Below are positions 31,601-43,140 of a DNA stretch of 64,000 bases, piece by piece. Numbering within the stretch: the first letter of the stretch is position 1; each line of letters begins with the position of its first letter. Location: the NCBI RefSeq assembly GCF_000002985.6, contig NC_003279.8, positions 11,346,001 through 11,410,000 on the forward strand, given 5' to 3'. The DNA comes from Caenorhabditis elegans. Its lineage: Eukaryota > Nematoda > Chromadorea > Rhabditida > Rhabditidae. The translations under genes were made by a program, and so were the position numbers. A model generated the notes under the pieces. The model had not been told where the DNA came from and did not search any database. It worked only from the letters and a program-made list of their open reading frames with translations.

Positions 31601-34065
31601 CTCGGAGCAAGTAGAAGCCAACCGGAAAGAGCAGAATTATGTGGATAAACCAAATAATAAATTCAAAAAATTGACAAAAGAGGAGAAAAAAGCACAGTGG
31701 GAAGAGAGACGCAGACAAAAAGACACCGAGAGAGCAGAGGATGAGGAGAGACGCAGAGAGGCAGAAGAAGACGAAGATGTTTCAGATGAAGAAAGTGATG
31801 AAGATGAAGAGGAATTTGAGATTATTGGTACGGAAAAAAGGATGGAAATGCTCAAATTCAACACGAAAAGCTCGAAAAAACGACCGAAAATCATGAAAAA
31901 TCGATGGAAAAGCCCTGAAAATTAATAAAAATTAAAATTTCGACGAAAATTGGCTTAAAATTGCACATTTTTAACGGAAATTTTACAAAATTTGCTATAA
32001 AACGCCGAATTTTGGCTGAATTTTCTCTGAAACATTACCAAAAAACCTACGAAGTTTGGACTAAAAATGTGCAAAAATTTGAAAAAAAAAACACTGAAAA
32101 TTCAGCAAAAATCCACATGAAAATTGTGAAATTTTCGCCAAAACTTGTATTTTTTGGATTAAAATTCTGAAAAAACACTGAATTTATGTATAAAATTTCG
32201 AAAAAAAAACCTATAAAAATTTTGAAAAATAAAATTATTTTCAAAAATTGATAAAAGACGGAAAAATGATGGAAATGGCCAAATTCACCACTGAAATCTC
32301 GAAAAATGGCTGAAAAAGACCAAAAATCTTGAAAAATCGATGAGAAAGCCCTAAAAATTGCAAAACTTCGATGAAATTGAGCTGAAAAACCCCGAAATTT
32401 GACTGAAAATTGCACATTTTCGGTTGAAATTTCGCCAAAAATCGCTATAAAACGCTTAATTTTGGCTGGAAAATTACCCAAAAACCCTACGAATTTTGGA
32501 CTGAAAATGTGCAAAAATTTGAAAAAAACACTGAAAATTCGGCGAATTTTGGCCGAAAATCATATTTTTGAGGTGAAAATTCTGCAAAAATCGGTAGAAT
32601 TTCAAAAAAAAAAACCAATAAAAATTTGAAAAAGACCAAAAATCGATGAAAAATCGATGAAAAAGCCCTAAAAATTGCAAAACTTCGATGAAATTGAATT
32701 TTGGCTTAAAATTGCACATTTTTGGTTGAAATTTCACCAAAAAATCGCTTTAAAACGCTGAATTTTGGGCAGAAAATGTGAAAACATTTTGGAAAAATCG
32801 ATAAAATTCAAATTCTACAAGAAAAGCTCGAATAATGACTGAAAAAAACCCGAGAAATCATGAAAATTTGATGAAAAACGCCGAAATTTGGCTGGAAATT
32901 GCATATTTTAGACAGAAATTCTACAAAAAAATCGCTATAAAACGCTGAATTTTGGCTGGAAAATTACCAAAAAAAAACCTACGAATTACGGACTGAAAAT
33001 GCGAAAAAATTAGAAAAAAACACGCAAAAATCCCATAAAAACCGTGAAATTTTCGGCAAAAGTTGTATTTTTTTGGATAAAAATTCTTTTAAAAATCGAT
33101 AAAATTCTTTAAAAAATTCAATTGTTCCAGGAACACCAGAACGTGAAGCCCTGGTGCTCCGCGAGCACTCATCAACTCCGCCTCCCGAGGAGCTCCAAGA
33201 GCAGCTTGAAGAGCCCCCAAAAATCCCAGAAATTGGGCTCATTGAGCCCCCAAAACCATCAATTCCAACAACACCTGGAGCACCATTTGGAGCATGGCAA
33301 CGTGTCGAAAAAAGTGAAAAAACGACGGAAATATTCGAATCTCCACTAACTGCACGATTCCGTGAAGAAGAAGAAGAACGGAAGGAGGAAGAAGAGAAAA
33401 AGAGACAAGAAGAACCGAAATTTGAATTTGGAGAAAAAACTGCCAGTGTTATGACGAAAAAGGTGCTGAAATTGAGCATCTCCTCGAAATTTGGAGCTAA
33501 AAAGCTTCTTGGAAAACGATAAAAATAGGCTTTTTTTAAGACGGAAAAGCTTGAAAATACCATGAAGAAACGTCTGAAATTGAGCTTCTCCTTGAAAATT
33601 TGGAGCTGAAAAGCTTTTTGAGCTTCATAAGGTTGAAAATCACTGAAAATTGGTTTTTTTGAGCCGGAAAAATTTAAAAATTTAAAATTTTCATTTTGGA
33701 AACGAATAAAATTTCCTTTAAAACTTTTTTTAGTTGAAAAAGAAAATTTTTTTACTAAAAAAATCGTTAAAATTATCAGAAAAATCGATATTTTCCCGAA
33801 AAAAATTGATAATTTACTGAAAAATCGACAAAATTATGTTTTTTGAATTAATAAAATTCTAGGCAAAAAAATCGATAAAATTCTGAAAAAATTTTTTTTG
33901 GAAAATCACGAAAAAACAATATTTTTCCCGCTGGAAAAGTAATAATTCGACGATTTTTCATTAGATTTTTTTCTCACTAAAAAAATTCCCTTTTTTCAGG
34001 TAAAAGGACCGATCGAATTCAAGAAAAAGACAGCAAATCGGAATATTCGAAAACGAGAGGAATAA
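28624..34065 (+). CDS. WBP4/FBP21-like spliceosomal protein (U1-type zinc finger, WW domain)
   Basis: Exons 28624-28674, 28868-29270, 30427-30695, 31536-31827, 33131-33462 and 34000-34065 join in frame to 470 residues. The N-terminus has a U1/matrin C2H2 finger (C13, C16, H30, H36; FCDICKVWFGNNRAS), as in human WBP4. Residues 183-210 form one WW domain (W183, YYWN at 196-199, W207, P210). A charged Glu/Lys/Arg coiled region with an acidic stretch (about 310-345) and a conserved C-terminus (VKGPIEFKKKTANRNIRKRE) follow. WBP4 proteins join the spliceosome around B-complex formation and bind Pro-rich splicing factors through WW domains; human WBP4 has two, and I see one here. The start follows TTTTTTCAG by two bases, so it is probably trans-spliced. 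It is probably the first gene of an operon with png-1. Confidence 0.88.
29290..30410. repeat. Degenerate ~90-bp repeat in WBP4-like intron 2
   Basis: Recurrent TGGTTTTTCACCCAAAATTC, AAAATCACTCAATTTTC and GAAAATCGGCTTAAAACC blocks. The open frames here are artefacts. Confidence 0.65.
31200..31500. repeat. ATCAATAAAATTCTG repeats in WBP4-like intron 3
   Basis: About 13 copies of a 21-23-bp unit AAAAAATCAATAAAATTCTG. It is the reverse complement of the TTTTATTGATTTTTT family in the divergent 843-residue-protein gene. Confidence 0.8.
31930..33125. repeat. Large degenerate repeats in WBP4-like intron 4
   Basis: Three copies of a 350-480-bp block (about 31940, 32390, 32690 and on) share TAAAACGCTGAATTTTGGCT, ACCAAAAAACCTACGAA and GAAAATGTGCAAAAATTTG. 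Open frames on both strands are artefacts. Confidence 0.7.
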
Positions 34066-34237
34066 TTTAATTTTTTTTTTCTTGTCACTTATTCCCTGTA
34101 ATATCTGAATACATTATTGATTTTTCGAGAAAACTTTTTTTTTAAAGTTTATTTGGTCACTTGTAAATATGTCAATTATACCTTTTTCAAGTTTTTAGCG
34201 CAAAAAATTGGCTAAAAATTTATTTTTCAGTCGAAAA
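34066..34237 (+). promoter_or_regulatory. Intercistronic region WBP4-like / png-1
   Basis: 172 bp separate the stop and the next start. It contains TGAATACATT (34106-34115), a possible variant polyadenylation signal, then a U-rich stretch and the acceptor TTATTTTTCAG (34220-34230) seven bases before the png-1 ATG. This spacing and layout are typical of C. elegans operons, where the downstream gene receives SL2. Confidence 0.65.
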
Positions 34238-37200
34238 ATGCCGGTAACGGAAGTTGGCTCACTGCCAGAGCTCAATAATATTTTGGAGGTGAGCAGGACA
34301 TTTTTCTTTGAAAAAATCAATAAAATTTTATTTTAAAAAGTCAATAAAATTTTAGAAAAAAATCGATGAAAATTCTGTAAAAAAATCAATAAAGTTTTGA
34401 AAAAATATCGATAAATTTCTGAAAAAAAATCGAAAAAATTCTGAAAAAAAATCAATAAAATTCTGCAAAAAAATTTTTAATTTTTAATTTTTTTAATTTC
34501 CAATTTCCAGCGTTCCGATGCGAATCGTCTCATAATTATCGATTTTTTCGCTAATTGGTGTGGCCCGTGCCGTATGATTTCTCCGATTTTCGAGCAATTT
34601 TCCGCGGAATACGGAAATGCCACGTTTTTAAAGGTCAATTGTGACGTGGCAAGAGGTAAAAATGGGTCCCGCCACGAAATCTTGTTTTTTCGGATTCAAA
34701 AATGTCGATTTTCCGCCGCGAGTTACGACGATTTTAAGTTGGTGGTGGCCTCGTTTTTCCAATTTCTAGGCCGCCAAGTTGAAAACTAGGCCCTAAATTT
34801 ATAATGTTCGTGTTCAGCTCGCCGAGACCTTTCAGTTGACACCCATCATGCCTAGGTTTGGACGATTTTGAAATTAAAAAAAATTCGGAAAAATTTCTGG
34901 GTCCCACCACGAAAATTTTTTTGAAGGCGTTTTTGTATGTTTTCTAAAAGCTTTAAAAAATTTGCTAATGCTCGAATACTTTTCTTTGAAAATTCAAAAA
35001 TATTGATTTTTCGTCAAGTTACAGCTATTTTATATTGGTGGCCTAGAAAAATCCTAGAAGGTTTCTAGGCCACCAACTTAAAACCGCCATAAATCGCCGG
35101 AAAATCAATATTTTTGAATGCAACAAAAAGTAATCGATAGGAAATTAAAAACTCAACTCTTTAGTCTGATAAATCGGTGGCCTAGTTTTTTCTAGGCCAC
35201 CAACTGAAAAACTAGGCCACCAATCGATTTTTGCGTTTTTTCAGACATTGTCCAGCGGTACAACATCTCCGCAATGCCGACATTCATTTTTTTGAAAAAT
35301 CGCCAGCAAGTCGACATGGTCCGCGGAGCCAATCAGCAGGCAATTGCCGAAAAAATTCGGCAACACTATTCGCCAACTCCGGCAAATCCCAACGCGGCTT
35401 CTGACTCGGAAAAGCGATTTTTGGAGCAATTTGTCAAATGTTCGAACGTACCGAGAAGCTATCAGGATGAGGTGTTCAAGGCTCTGGCGAGAAGTGTTAT
35501 GCCTGAGGAGCTGGTGGGAAGAGCCATGACCGAGGGGCCGAGGGATGAGAAGGCGATTTTGAAAGGTGCAAGAAGAAAATCGAGAAAATCGAATTCCCTA
35601 TCGATTGGTTTTTTCGGATCGCGAAAATGTTGATTTTCAGCCGAGTTATAGCCGATTTTTAGTTTGTGGCCTAGAAATCCAAACCTAGGCCACACTACCT
35701 CAAACTTCAGATAGACTTCGAAATTTCCTATCGGATGGCTTTTGGTTTTTAGTCCATTTGAAAATATCAATTTTCCGCGAAGTTACAGCGTTTTTAAGTT
35801 CGTGGCCGAGGATTTTCCTAGGCCACCAACTTCAATTCACCGTGACTCGGCGAAAAATTGGAATTTTTGAATTCTGAATAATTTTGTGATATCAGCACGA
35901 GTTGAAAAAGAAGAAAGGAAAGATAAAATTAATACTTTCAGTACATGGCCTAGGTTTGGGTTTCTAGGCCACCGCCAGAAAAAGTTAGGCCATAACATTG
36001 AAAAGTCGATTTTTTGCGGAATTCCTGTACTTCCTGTACCAGTTTGATTTTATTTCATTTAAGAATATCGATTTTCCACCGAGTTACAGCGTTTTTTGGT
36101 TGGTGGCCTAGGAAACTCCTAGGCCACCAACCTTAATTCACCGTAACTTGGCGGAAAATTCACTTTTTTCAATTCTGAAAAGTGATTTGACATCAGCACG
36201 AGTCAATCAAACATACAAATTTGATACATTCAGTGTTTCCTCGGTTTAGATTTCTAGGCCACCGCCGGAAAAAGTTAGGCCACGAATATAAAAAGTCGAT
36301 TTTTCGCCAAATTTTCATCGAACTTCGATAACACCCATCATTTGGATTATGTTTCATTTGAAAATATCGATTTTCCATCAAGTTACGTTGATTTTAAGTT
36401 GGTGGCCGAGGAGTTTCCTAGGCCACCAACTTAAATTTACAGTAACTCGGCTGAAAATTGGAATTTTTGAATTCTGAAAAGTTATTTGATATCAACAAAA
36501 GCCGATAATTTGATATATTGAGTGCGTGGCCTAGTTTTGGATTTCTAGGCCACCAAATAAAAAGTTAGGCCATCAGTTTAAGACGTAAATTTTCGCTTAT
36601 TTTACAGTAAATTCCAATACTTTATGTCAAATCTAATTCTGCGCCATACAAAAATAAAAATTTTAAGACAATTTAACATGTTTTTAAACTAGTGGCCTAG
36701 GAAAATCCTCGGCCACCAACTTAAAATCGCCGTAACTCGGCGGAAAATTCACATTTTTCAATTCTGAAAAATGATCTGATGTCAGCGAAAGCCTAGTAAG
36801 CCTATAATTTGATATATTCACTTTATAGCCTAGTTTTGGATTTCTAGGCCACCAATTGAAAAGTTAGGCCATGACTTTAAAAACTCAATTTTCGCGCGGG
36901 TTTTAACTAATTTTTCAATTTTTCAGACCTTCTCCACTGGTTTAAAACTCAATTTTTCACTTGGTTCGACCGTCCAACATGTCCCAAATGCACCCTAAAA
37001 TGCTCAACCGACGGGCTCCAAGGGACTCCAACTCGGGAAGAGCAAAAAGAGGGCGGAGCCTCACGTGTTGAAGTTTACATTTGTGATGGATGTAATACGG
37101 AAATGCGATTCCCGAGATATAATAATCCGGCGAAATTGTTGCAGACGAGGTGTGAAGCCTAGAAAAATGTGGCCTAAAAAAATTGCAAATTTGCGAAAGT

Positions 37201-40200
37201 TAGGCGATCCATAGGATAGCCCATGAAATTCCCTATCGATTGGATTTTGAAAATCCCAAAAATATTGATTTTCCGCCGAGTTATGGCCATTTTTTGTTGG
37301 TGGCCTGGGATTTTCCTCACGGGTTTCTAGGCCATCAACTTTAACCAGCCATAACTCGGCGAAAAATCGATATTTTTGAAATCTAATCAATAATCTGAAC
37401 TGAGCTTAACTAGATCTTCAAAACGGTACCAATTTTGCCTGGTTTACTGTAGGTTTCCAATTTTTCGTGGCGAGACCCAAAATTTTTTGCGAATTTTCAA
37501 AAAAACTAGTCATGATGGGTGTTAAATAAAAGCTCTCGACGGGCTGATTACGAATTTGAAATTTTCGGGGTACTAGATTGGTGGCCTAGAAAATCTGGAA
37601 AACTAGGCCCCCGGATAATTTTTGTCAAAAATTTAAAATTTCGGTTTTTTTCGTCCAGAAATCGACAATTTCTTCAAAAAATCTATAATTTCTTCAAAAA
37701 ATCTATAATTTCATCGAAAAATCAATAATTTCATCGAAAAATCAATAATTTCATCGAAAAATCAATAATTTCATCGAAAAATCAATAATTTCATCGAAAA
37801 ATCAATAATTTCATCGAAAAATCAATTATTTTAACAAAAATCAATAATTTCCACAAAAAATCGATAACTTCATCAAAAAATCGATAATTTCATCAAAAAA
37901 TCAATAATTTCATCAAAAAATCAATAATTTCATCAAAAAGTCGATAATTTCAACAAAAAATCAATATTTTCATCGAAAAATCAATAATTTCAACAAAAAA
38001 TCAATAATTTCATCAAAAAGTCGATAATTTTACCGAATTTTCCACAACAAAAAAATCAATAAAAATTATCGATTTTTTTTGCAGAACGGGCCGCTGCGGT
38101 GAATGGGCCAATTGTTTCGGGCTTCTGCTTGCCGCTCTTAATCTGGAATCTCGCTTCATCTACGATACAACTGATCACGTATGGAATGAGGTCTATTTGC
38201 TCGCCGAGCAACGTTGGTGCCACGTGGATCCTTGTGAAAATACTATGGATCGACCGTTACTGTATACCCGTGGATGGGGAAAGACACTGGGTTACTGTAT
38301 TGGATACGGTAGTGATCATGTGGTTGACGTCACTTGGAGATATATTTGGGATTCCAAAAAATTGGTACAGAAATTATTGATTTTTTGAGAAAATTATTGA
38401 TTTTTTGAGAAAATTATTGATTTTTTGAGAAAATTATTGATTTTTTGAGAAAATTATTGATTTTTTGAGAAAATTATTGATTTTTTGAGAAAATTATTGA
38501 TTTTTTGAGAAAATTATTGATTTTTTGAGAAAATTATTGATTTTTTGAGAAAATTATTGATTTTTTGAGAAAATTATTGATTTTTTGAGAAAATTATTGA
38601 TTTTTTGAGAAAATTATTGATTTTTTGAGAAAATTATTGATTTTTCGATGAAATTATTGATTTTTCGATGAAATTATTGATTTTTCGATGAAATTATTGA
38701 TTTTTCGATGAAATTATTGATTTTTCGATGAAGTTATTGATTTTTCGATGAAATTATAGACTTTTCGATGAAATTATCGATTTTTCGATGAAATTATAGA
38801 CTTTTCGATGAAATTATAGACTTTTCGATGAAATTATCGATTTTTTGATGAAGTTATTGATTTTTTGAGGAAATTATTGATTTTTTGAGGAAATTATTGA
38901 TTTTTTGAGGAAATTATCGATTTTTTGAGGAAATTATTGATTTTTTGAGGAAATTATCGATTTTTTGGTGAAATTATTGATTTTTTGGTGAAATTATTGA
39001 TTTTTTGATGAAATTATCGATTTTTTGAGGAAATTATTGATTTTTTGGTGAAATTATTGATTTTTTGATGAAATTATCGATTTTTTGATGAAGTTATTGA
39101 TTTTTTGAGGAAATTATTGATTTTTTGGTGAAATTATTGATTTTTTGAGGAAATTATTGATTTTTTGGTGAAATTATTGATTTTTTGAGGAAGTTATTGA
39201 TTTTTTGGTGAAATTATTGATTTTTTGAGGAAATTATTGATTTTTTGGTGAAATTATTGATTTTTTGATGAAATTATCGATTTTTTGATGAAATTATCGA
39301 TTTTTTGATGAAGTTATTGATTTTTTGAGGAAATTATTGATTTTTTGGTGAAATTATTGATTTTTTGAGGAAGTTATTGATTTTTTGGTGAAATTATTGA
39401 TTTTTTGAGGAAATTATTGATTTTTTGAGGAAATTATTGATTTTTTGAGGCAATTATTGATTTTTTGAGGAAATTATTGATTTTTTGAGGAAATTATTGA
39501 TTTTTTGATGAAATTATCGATTTTTTGATGAAGCTATTGATTTTTTGAGGAAATTATTGATTTTTTGATGAAATTATTGATTTTTTGATGAAGTTATTGA
39601 TTTTTTGAGGAAATTATTGATTTTTTGAGGAAATTATTGATTTTTTGAGGAAATTATTGATTTTTTGATGAAGTTATTGATTTTTTGAGGAAATTATTGA
39701 TTTTTTGAGGAAATTATTGATTTTTTGGTGAAATTATTGATTTTTTGAGGAAATTATTGATTTTTTGGTGAAATTATTGATTTTTTGGTGAAATTATTGA
39801 TTTTTTGATGAAATTATAGATTTTTTGTGGAAATTATTGATTTTTTGATGAAGTTATCGATTTTTGTTGAAATAATTGATTTTTCGATGAAATTATTGAT
39901 TTTTTGAGGAAATTATTGATTTTTCGATGAAATTATCGGTTTTTTGATGAAGTTATTGATTTTTTGATGAAGTTATTGATTTTTTGAGGAAATTATTGAT
40001 TTTTTGAGGAAATTATTGATTTTTTGGTGAAATTATTGATTTTTTGAGGAAATTATTGATTTTTTGAGGAAATTATTGATTTTTTGGTGAAATTATTGAT
40101 TTTTTGGTGAAATTATTGATTTTTTGATGAAATTATAGATTTTTTGATGAAGTTATTGATTTTTTGAGGAAGTTATTGATTTTTTGAGGAAATTATTGAT

Positions 40201-42660
40201 TTTTTGGTGAAATTATTGATTTTTTGATGAAATTATCGATTTTTTTATGAAGTTATTGATTTTTTGAGGAAATTATTGATTTTTTGGTGAAATTATTGAT
40301 TTTTTGATGAAATTATCGATTTTTTGATGAAGCTATTGATTTTTTGAGGAAATTATTGATTTTTTGAAAAAAATATCGATTTTTTCCAGGTAACTCAACG
40401 AAATGAAGTCCGACAGCCGGTTTTTGAGAATTTCCTCTCAAAATTAAATTCCCGCCAAGCGGAAGGTCAAACGGAGCCGAGAAAACGAGAATTAGCCGTC
40501 CGCCGGGTCTGTGAGCTCATGGAAATGATGGCTCAGGAGGCGAAAAATCACAAAATCGGCTGGGAGAAGATTGGCGATGATTTGGGTGGAAGAATTACAG
40601 GTTGGCGCTCGAAAATTGCACGAAAAATGAGCAAAAACAGAGAATTTTGAGCCGGTGGCCCATAAATTCTGATTCTAGACCACCTGTATAGTAGACCTCG
40701 AAATTACCTATTAATTGGTTTTTGCTGCATTCAAAAATGTTGATTTTCCGCCGAGTTACAGCGATTTTAAGTTGGTGGCCGAGGTTTTTCTAGGCCACCA
40801 ACTTAAAATCGCTGAAACTTGGCGGAAAATCAATATTTTTGAAATCTAGTCAATAATCTGAACTGAGCTCAATGAGATCTTCAAAACAGTACCCATTTTG
40901 TCTGGGTTACTGTAGATTTTCCAAATTTTCGTGGCGAGACCCAACATTTTTCGTGAATTTTCAAAATTGTCAGAACCTAGGCATGATGGGTGTCAAATGA
41001 AAGCTCTTGGCGTGCTGATCACGCCTTTGAGACTTTGATTGCCAAGTTTTCAAATTGGTGGCCTAGAAAATTGGAAAAACTAGGCCACCAACTTGAAATC
41101 GCTGTAACTCGGCGAAAAATCGATATTTTTCAGTTCTGAAAGCACTTTTCAACTCAGTAATGACTAGAGGATTCGTGGCGGGACTCGATTTTTCAGATTT
41201 TTAGTTTTGAGTATCTAGTGGCCTAGAGATTTGGAAAACTAGGCCACCACTGAAAAATCTTTTTTTTTCGGTGAAATTTTGAGATTTTCTCAGTTTAGAT
41301 AGGTTTTTGACTAATTTCAATGCGAAAAATCAATATTTTCAGCAAAAGTTTCTCAGAAATCGATAAAAAATCGTATTTGGTGGCCTAGAATTATAAAAAA
41401 CTAGGCCACCAACTTTATCTCCTTTTTTTTTTCAAAATTCATATTTTTCAGGATCCGAAGAGTGGCGTCGTGAACGTGGTGAGCTTGGGGAATCCGGCCC
41501 AAAGTTGCTCGCGGAGCCCATAAAACTGGCCCCGCCCACCGGCCCCGCCCAGAACTACTTGGAATTCAATTATGACGTCATCACTGACACATACTCTCAA
41601 CCGCCTGAAATTGGATTTTCAGCTCAAGCTTTTGAGCTGGAAAATGTGCAGAGAGTCGAGGAAACCGACTGGAATATGACATATTTGTGTAGGAAACGAG
41701 GAGACGCGCCGGGAAATGTAAGGAATTGGTGGCCTAGGATTTGCAAGAAATTAGGCCACCAGATAAAAAATGAAGAGCTTGAAATTTCCATTCGATTAGT
41801 TTTTGTTTGACGTGAAAATATCGATTTTCCGCCGAGTTACGGCGTTTTTAAGTAGGTGGCCTAGGAATCCAAAAAAAGTTTCAAGGCCACCAACTTAAAA
41901 TCGTCATAGCTTGGCTGAAAATCGATTTTTTCAAAGTCTAAAAGAAACTTTGAATTCAGAAAATAAAAATAATACTGATTTTCATCAAATTCCAATAGTT
42001 TTCGCGGCGAGACCCAGAAAATTTTGGAAATTTTCAAAATTCCCAGAACCCAGTCATGATGGGTGTCAAATGAAAGGTTTCGGCGAGCTGAATACGATAT
42101 TGACACTTTGATGGCCTAGTTTTCAACTTGGTGGCCTAGAAACTTGAAAAACTAGGCCACCAACTGGAAATTGGCGAAAAATCGATTTTTCTCTAAATTT
42201 TTGCGATTTTTTCAGATCTCCTGGCATTTTGATCTCAAATCGCTCAAAAAATCGATTGAAAAAATTGAAATTCGTATGGCGGGAATTCAAAAATTCGAAA
42301 AAGGAAAAGCGATGGCGATTGCCTGTCTGGGAGATGTAAGCCTAAAATTATCGTTTTTTTTTAAATTTATCGATTTTTTCGAAAATTATCGATTTTTTCC
42401 CAATTTTCAGAGTTGTATGAGACTCCCCATCGATTGCTCAGCGCTAACAATTGAAGACCCGAAAAATGCTGAAATTCTGAAGATTACTGTAGGTTTTTTT
42501 TTCAGAAAATCTAAAAAATCGATAATTTTTCCAGGCAACACTATCCGGCGGTGAGGGCGCAATCGGCTTCCAGCAGGCTCAAATTTTCAGAACCGAGCTT
42601 AAGCGTGGCGGAGGAGCAAGAACTGAAAGCTTTTCGGTCAAAATTTGGATGAAAAATTAA
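34238..42660 (+). CDS. png-1: Peptide:N-glycanase with N-terminal thioredoxin domain
   Basis: Ten exons: 34238-34288, 34511-34655, 35245-35565, 36927-37149, 38085-38364, 40390-40600, 41452-41717, 42216-42335, 42411-42488, 42535-42660; 606 residues. Residues 1 to about 110 are a thioredoxin domain with active site WCGPC (33-37). Residues about 173-340 are the transglutaminase-like PNGase core: zinc ligands C191, C194, C225, C228 and catalytic triad C251, H278, D295 (RCGEWANCF, DHVWNE, HVDPCE). The C-terminal half (about 400-606) is the PAW domain that binds mannose-rich glycans. The enzyme removes N-glycans from misfolded glycoproteins exported from the ER, in the cytosol; the worm enzyme also has oxidoreductase activity and feeds proteasome-linked signalling. 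All three catalytic residues lie in exon 5 (residues 247-339), whose flanking introns hold complementary satellites. The AATAAA at 42732-42737 fits its 3' end. Confidence 0.97.
34990..35220. repeat. GTGGCCTAG hairpin repeat in png-1 intron 2
   Basis: The halves TTGGTGGCCTAGAAAAATCC and TTTCTAGGCCACCAACTT fold back (about 35005-35110). A second, shorter pair lies at 35170-35225. An accompanying GACACCCATCATGCCTAGG block occurs at 34838-34858. Confidence 0.75.
35625..36905. repeat. Cluster of GTGGCCTAG hairpin repeats in png-1 intron 3
   Basis: Five to six copies about 290 bp apart (centres near 35820, 36115, 36410, 36705) of a palindrome: TTTTCCGCCGAGTTACAGCG, then GTTGGTGGCC, a short loop, GGCCACCAACTT and GTAACTCGGCGGAAAA. 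Each can form a hairpin with about 45-bp arms. Between them, GGATTTCTAGGCCACC and GTTAGGCCA blocks recur. Confidence 0.85.
37660..38060. repeat. 20-bp satellite in png-1 intron 4 (inverse orientation)
   Basis: About 19 copies of TTTCATCGAAAAATCAATAA and variants, including six consecutive identical copies at about 37711-37830. The unit is the exact reverse complement of a variant in the intron 5 array. Confidence 0.95.
38371..40385. repeat. ~100-copy 20-bp satellite filling png-1 intron 5
   Basis: Unit TTATTGATTTTTTGAGGAAA with subfamilies GAGAAAA (14 copies, 38371-38640), CGATGAAA (38641-38860), GAGGAAA and GGTGAAA. The period is exactly 20 bp except for a one-base slip near 39860. A- and T-tracts sit 10 bp apart. 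Subfamilies are interleaved from 38870 on, so the array grew by block duplication. Confidence 0.97.
40650..42170. repeat. GTGGCCTAG hairpin repeats in png-1 introns 6 and 7
   Basis: A near-perfect palindrome spans 40741-40832 (TGATTTTCCGCCGAGTTACA against the complement of TTGGCGGAAAATCA). More copies lie near 41060-41120, 41370-41415, 41818-41925 and 42110-42165. The linked CATGATGGGTGTCAAATGAA and TTTTCGTGGCGAGACCCA segments form a larger composite repeat. Exon 41452-41717 separates the two introns. Confidence 0.8.
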
Positions 42661-43140
42661 GAAAATTAAATTAATGCTTTTTTTCGTTTTAAATTATTTT
42701 TATTGTGATGATTTTTAAATGTAAATTTTAAAATAAAATGGGTTTACTTGGAGGAAAATGAAAAAACAATGTAAAAAAAATTCAACAAAATGTGCATTTT
42801 TTGTGCTTGAAATGTGTTGTGTGAGAGAGAGAGATATTATGGAAAGAACTGAACAAATCATGATGATGAGGGGAATGGTTTTGGGATGAAAAATCGATAA
42901 TTTATCGATTTTTCCGATAAATTATCGAATTTTTTGGAATTATCGAATTTTTGATGAAAATATCGATTTTCCGGTAAATTATCGATTTTCCCAGAAATCA
43001 TCGATTTTCTGGGAAATTAACAGAAACGAGGAAAATTGGTAAAGCTGGTGAATTAGGTGGGGTGAAGAAAAAATCAATAAAATTACGGTAAACACGAGTG
43101 GGGTGAGGTGAGAAAAAAAAATCATGGAAAATCAATAAAA
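42661..43140. other. Convergent intergenic interval png-1 / transporter
   Basis: Contains the png-1 polyadenylation signal (42732-42737), a GAGAGAGAGAGA run near 42826 and TTATCGATTTTTCC repeats at 42895-43015. No gene is seen. Confidence 0.6.

Noticed and set aside
32047..32740. Phe-rich minus-strand frames (155 and 88 residues) in the WBP4-like intron
   Set aside because: They are low-complexity repeats on the antisense strand of an intron with matched splice sites.
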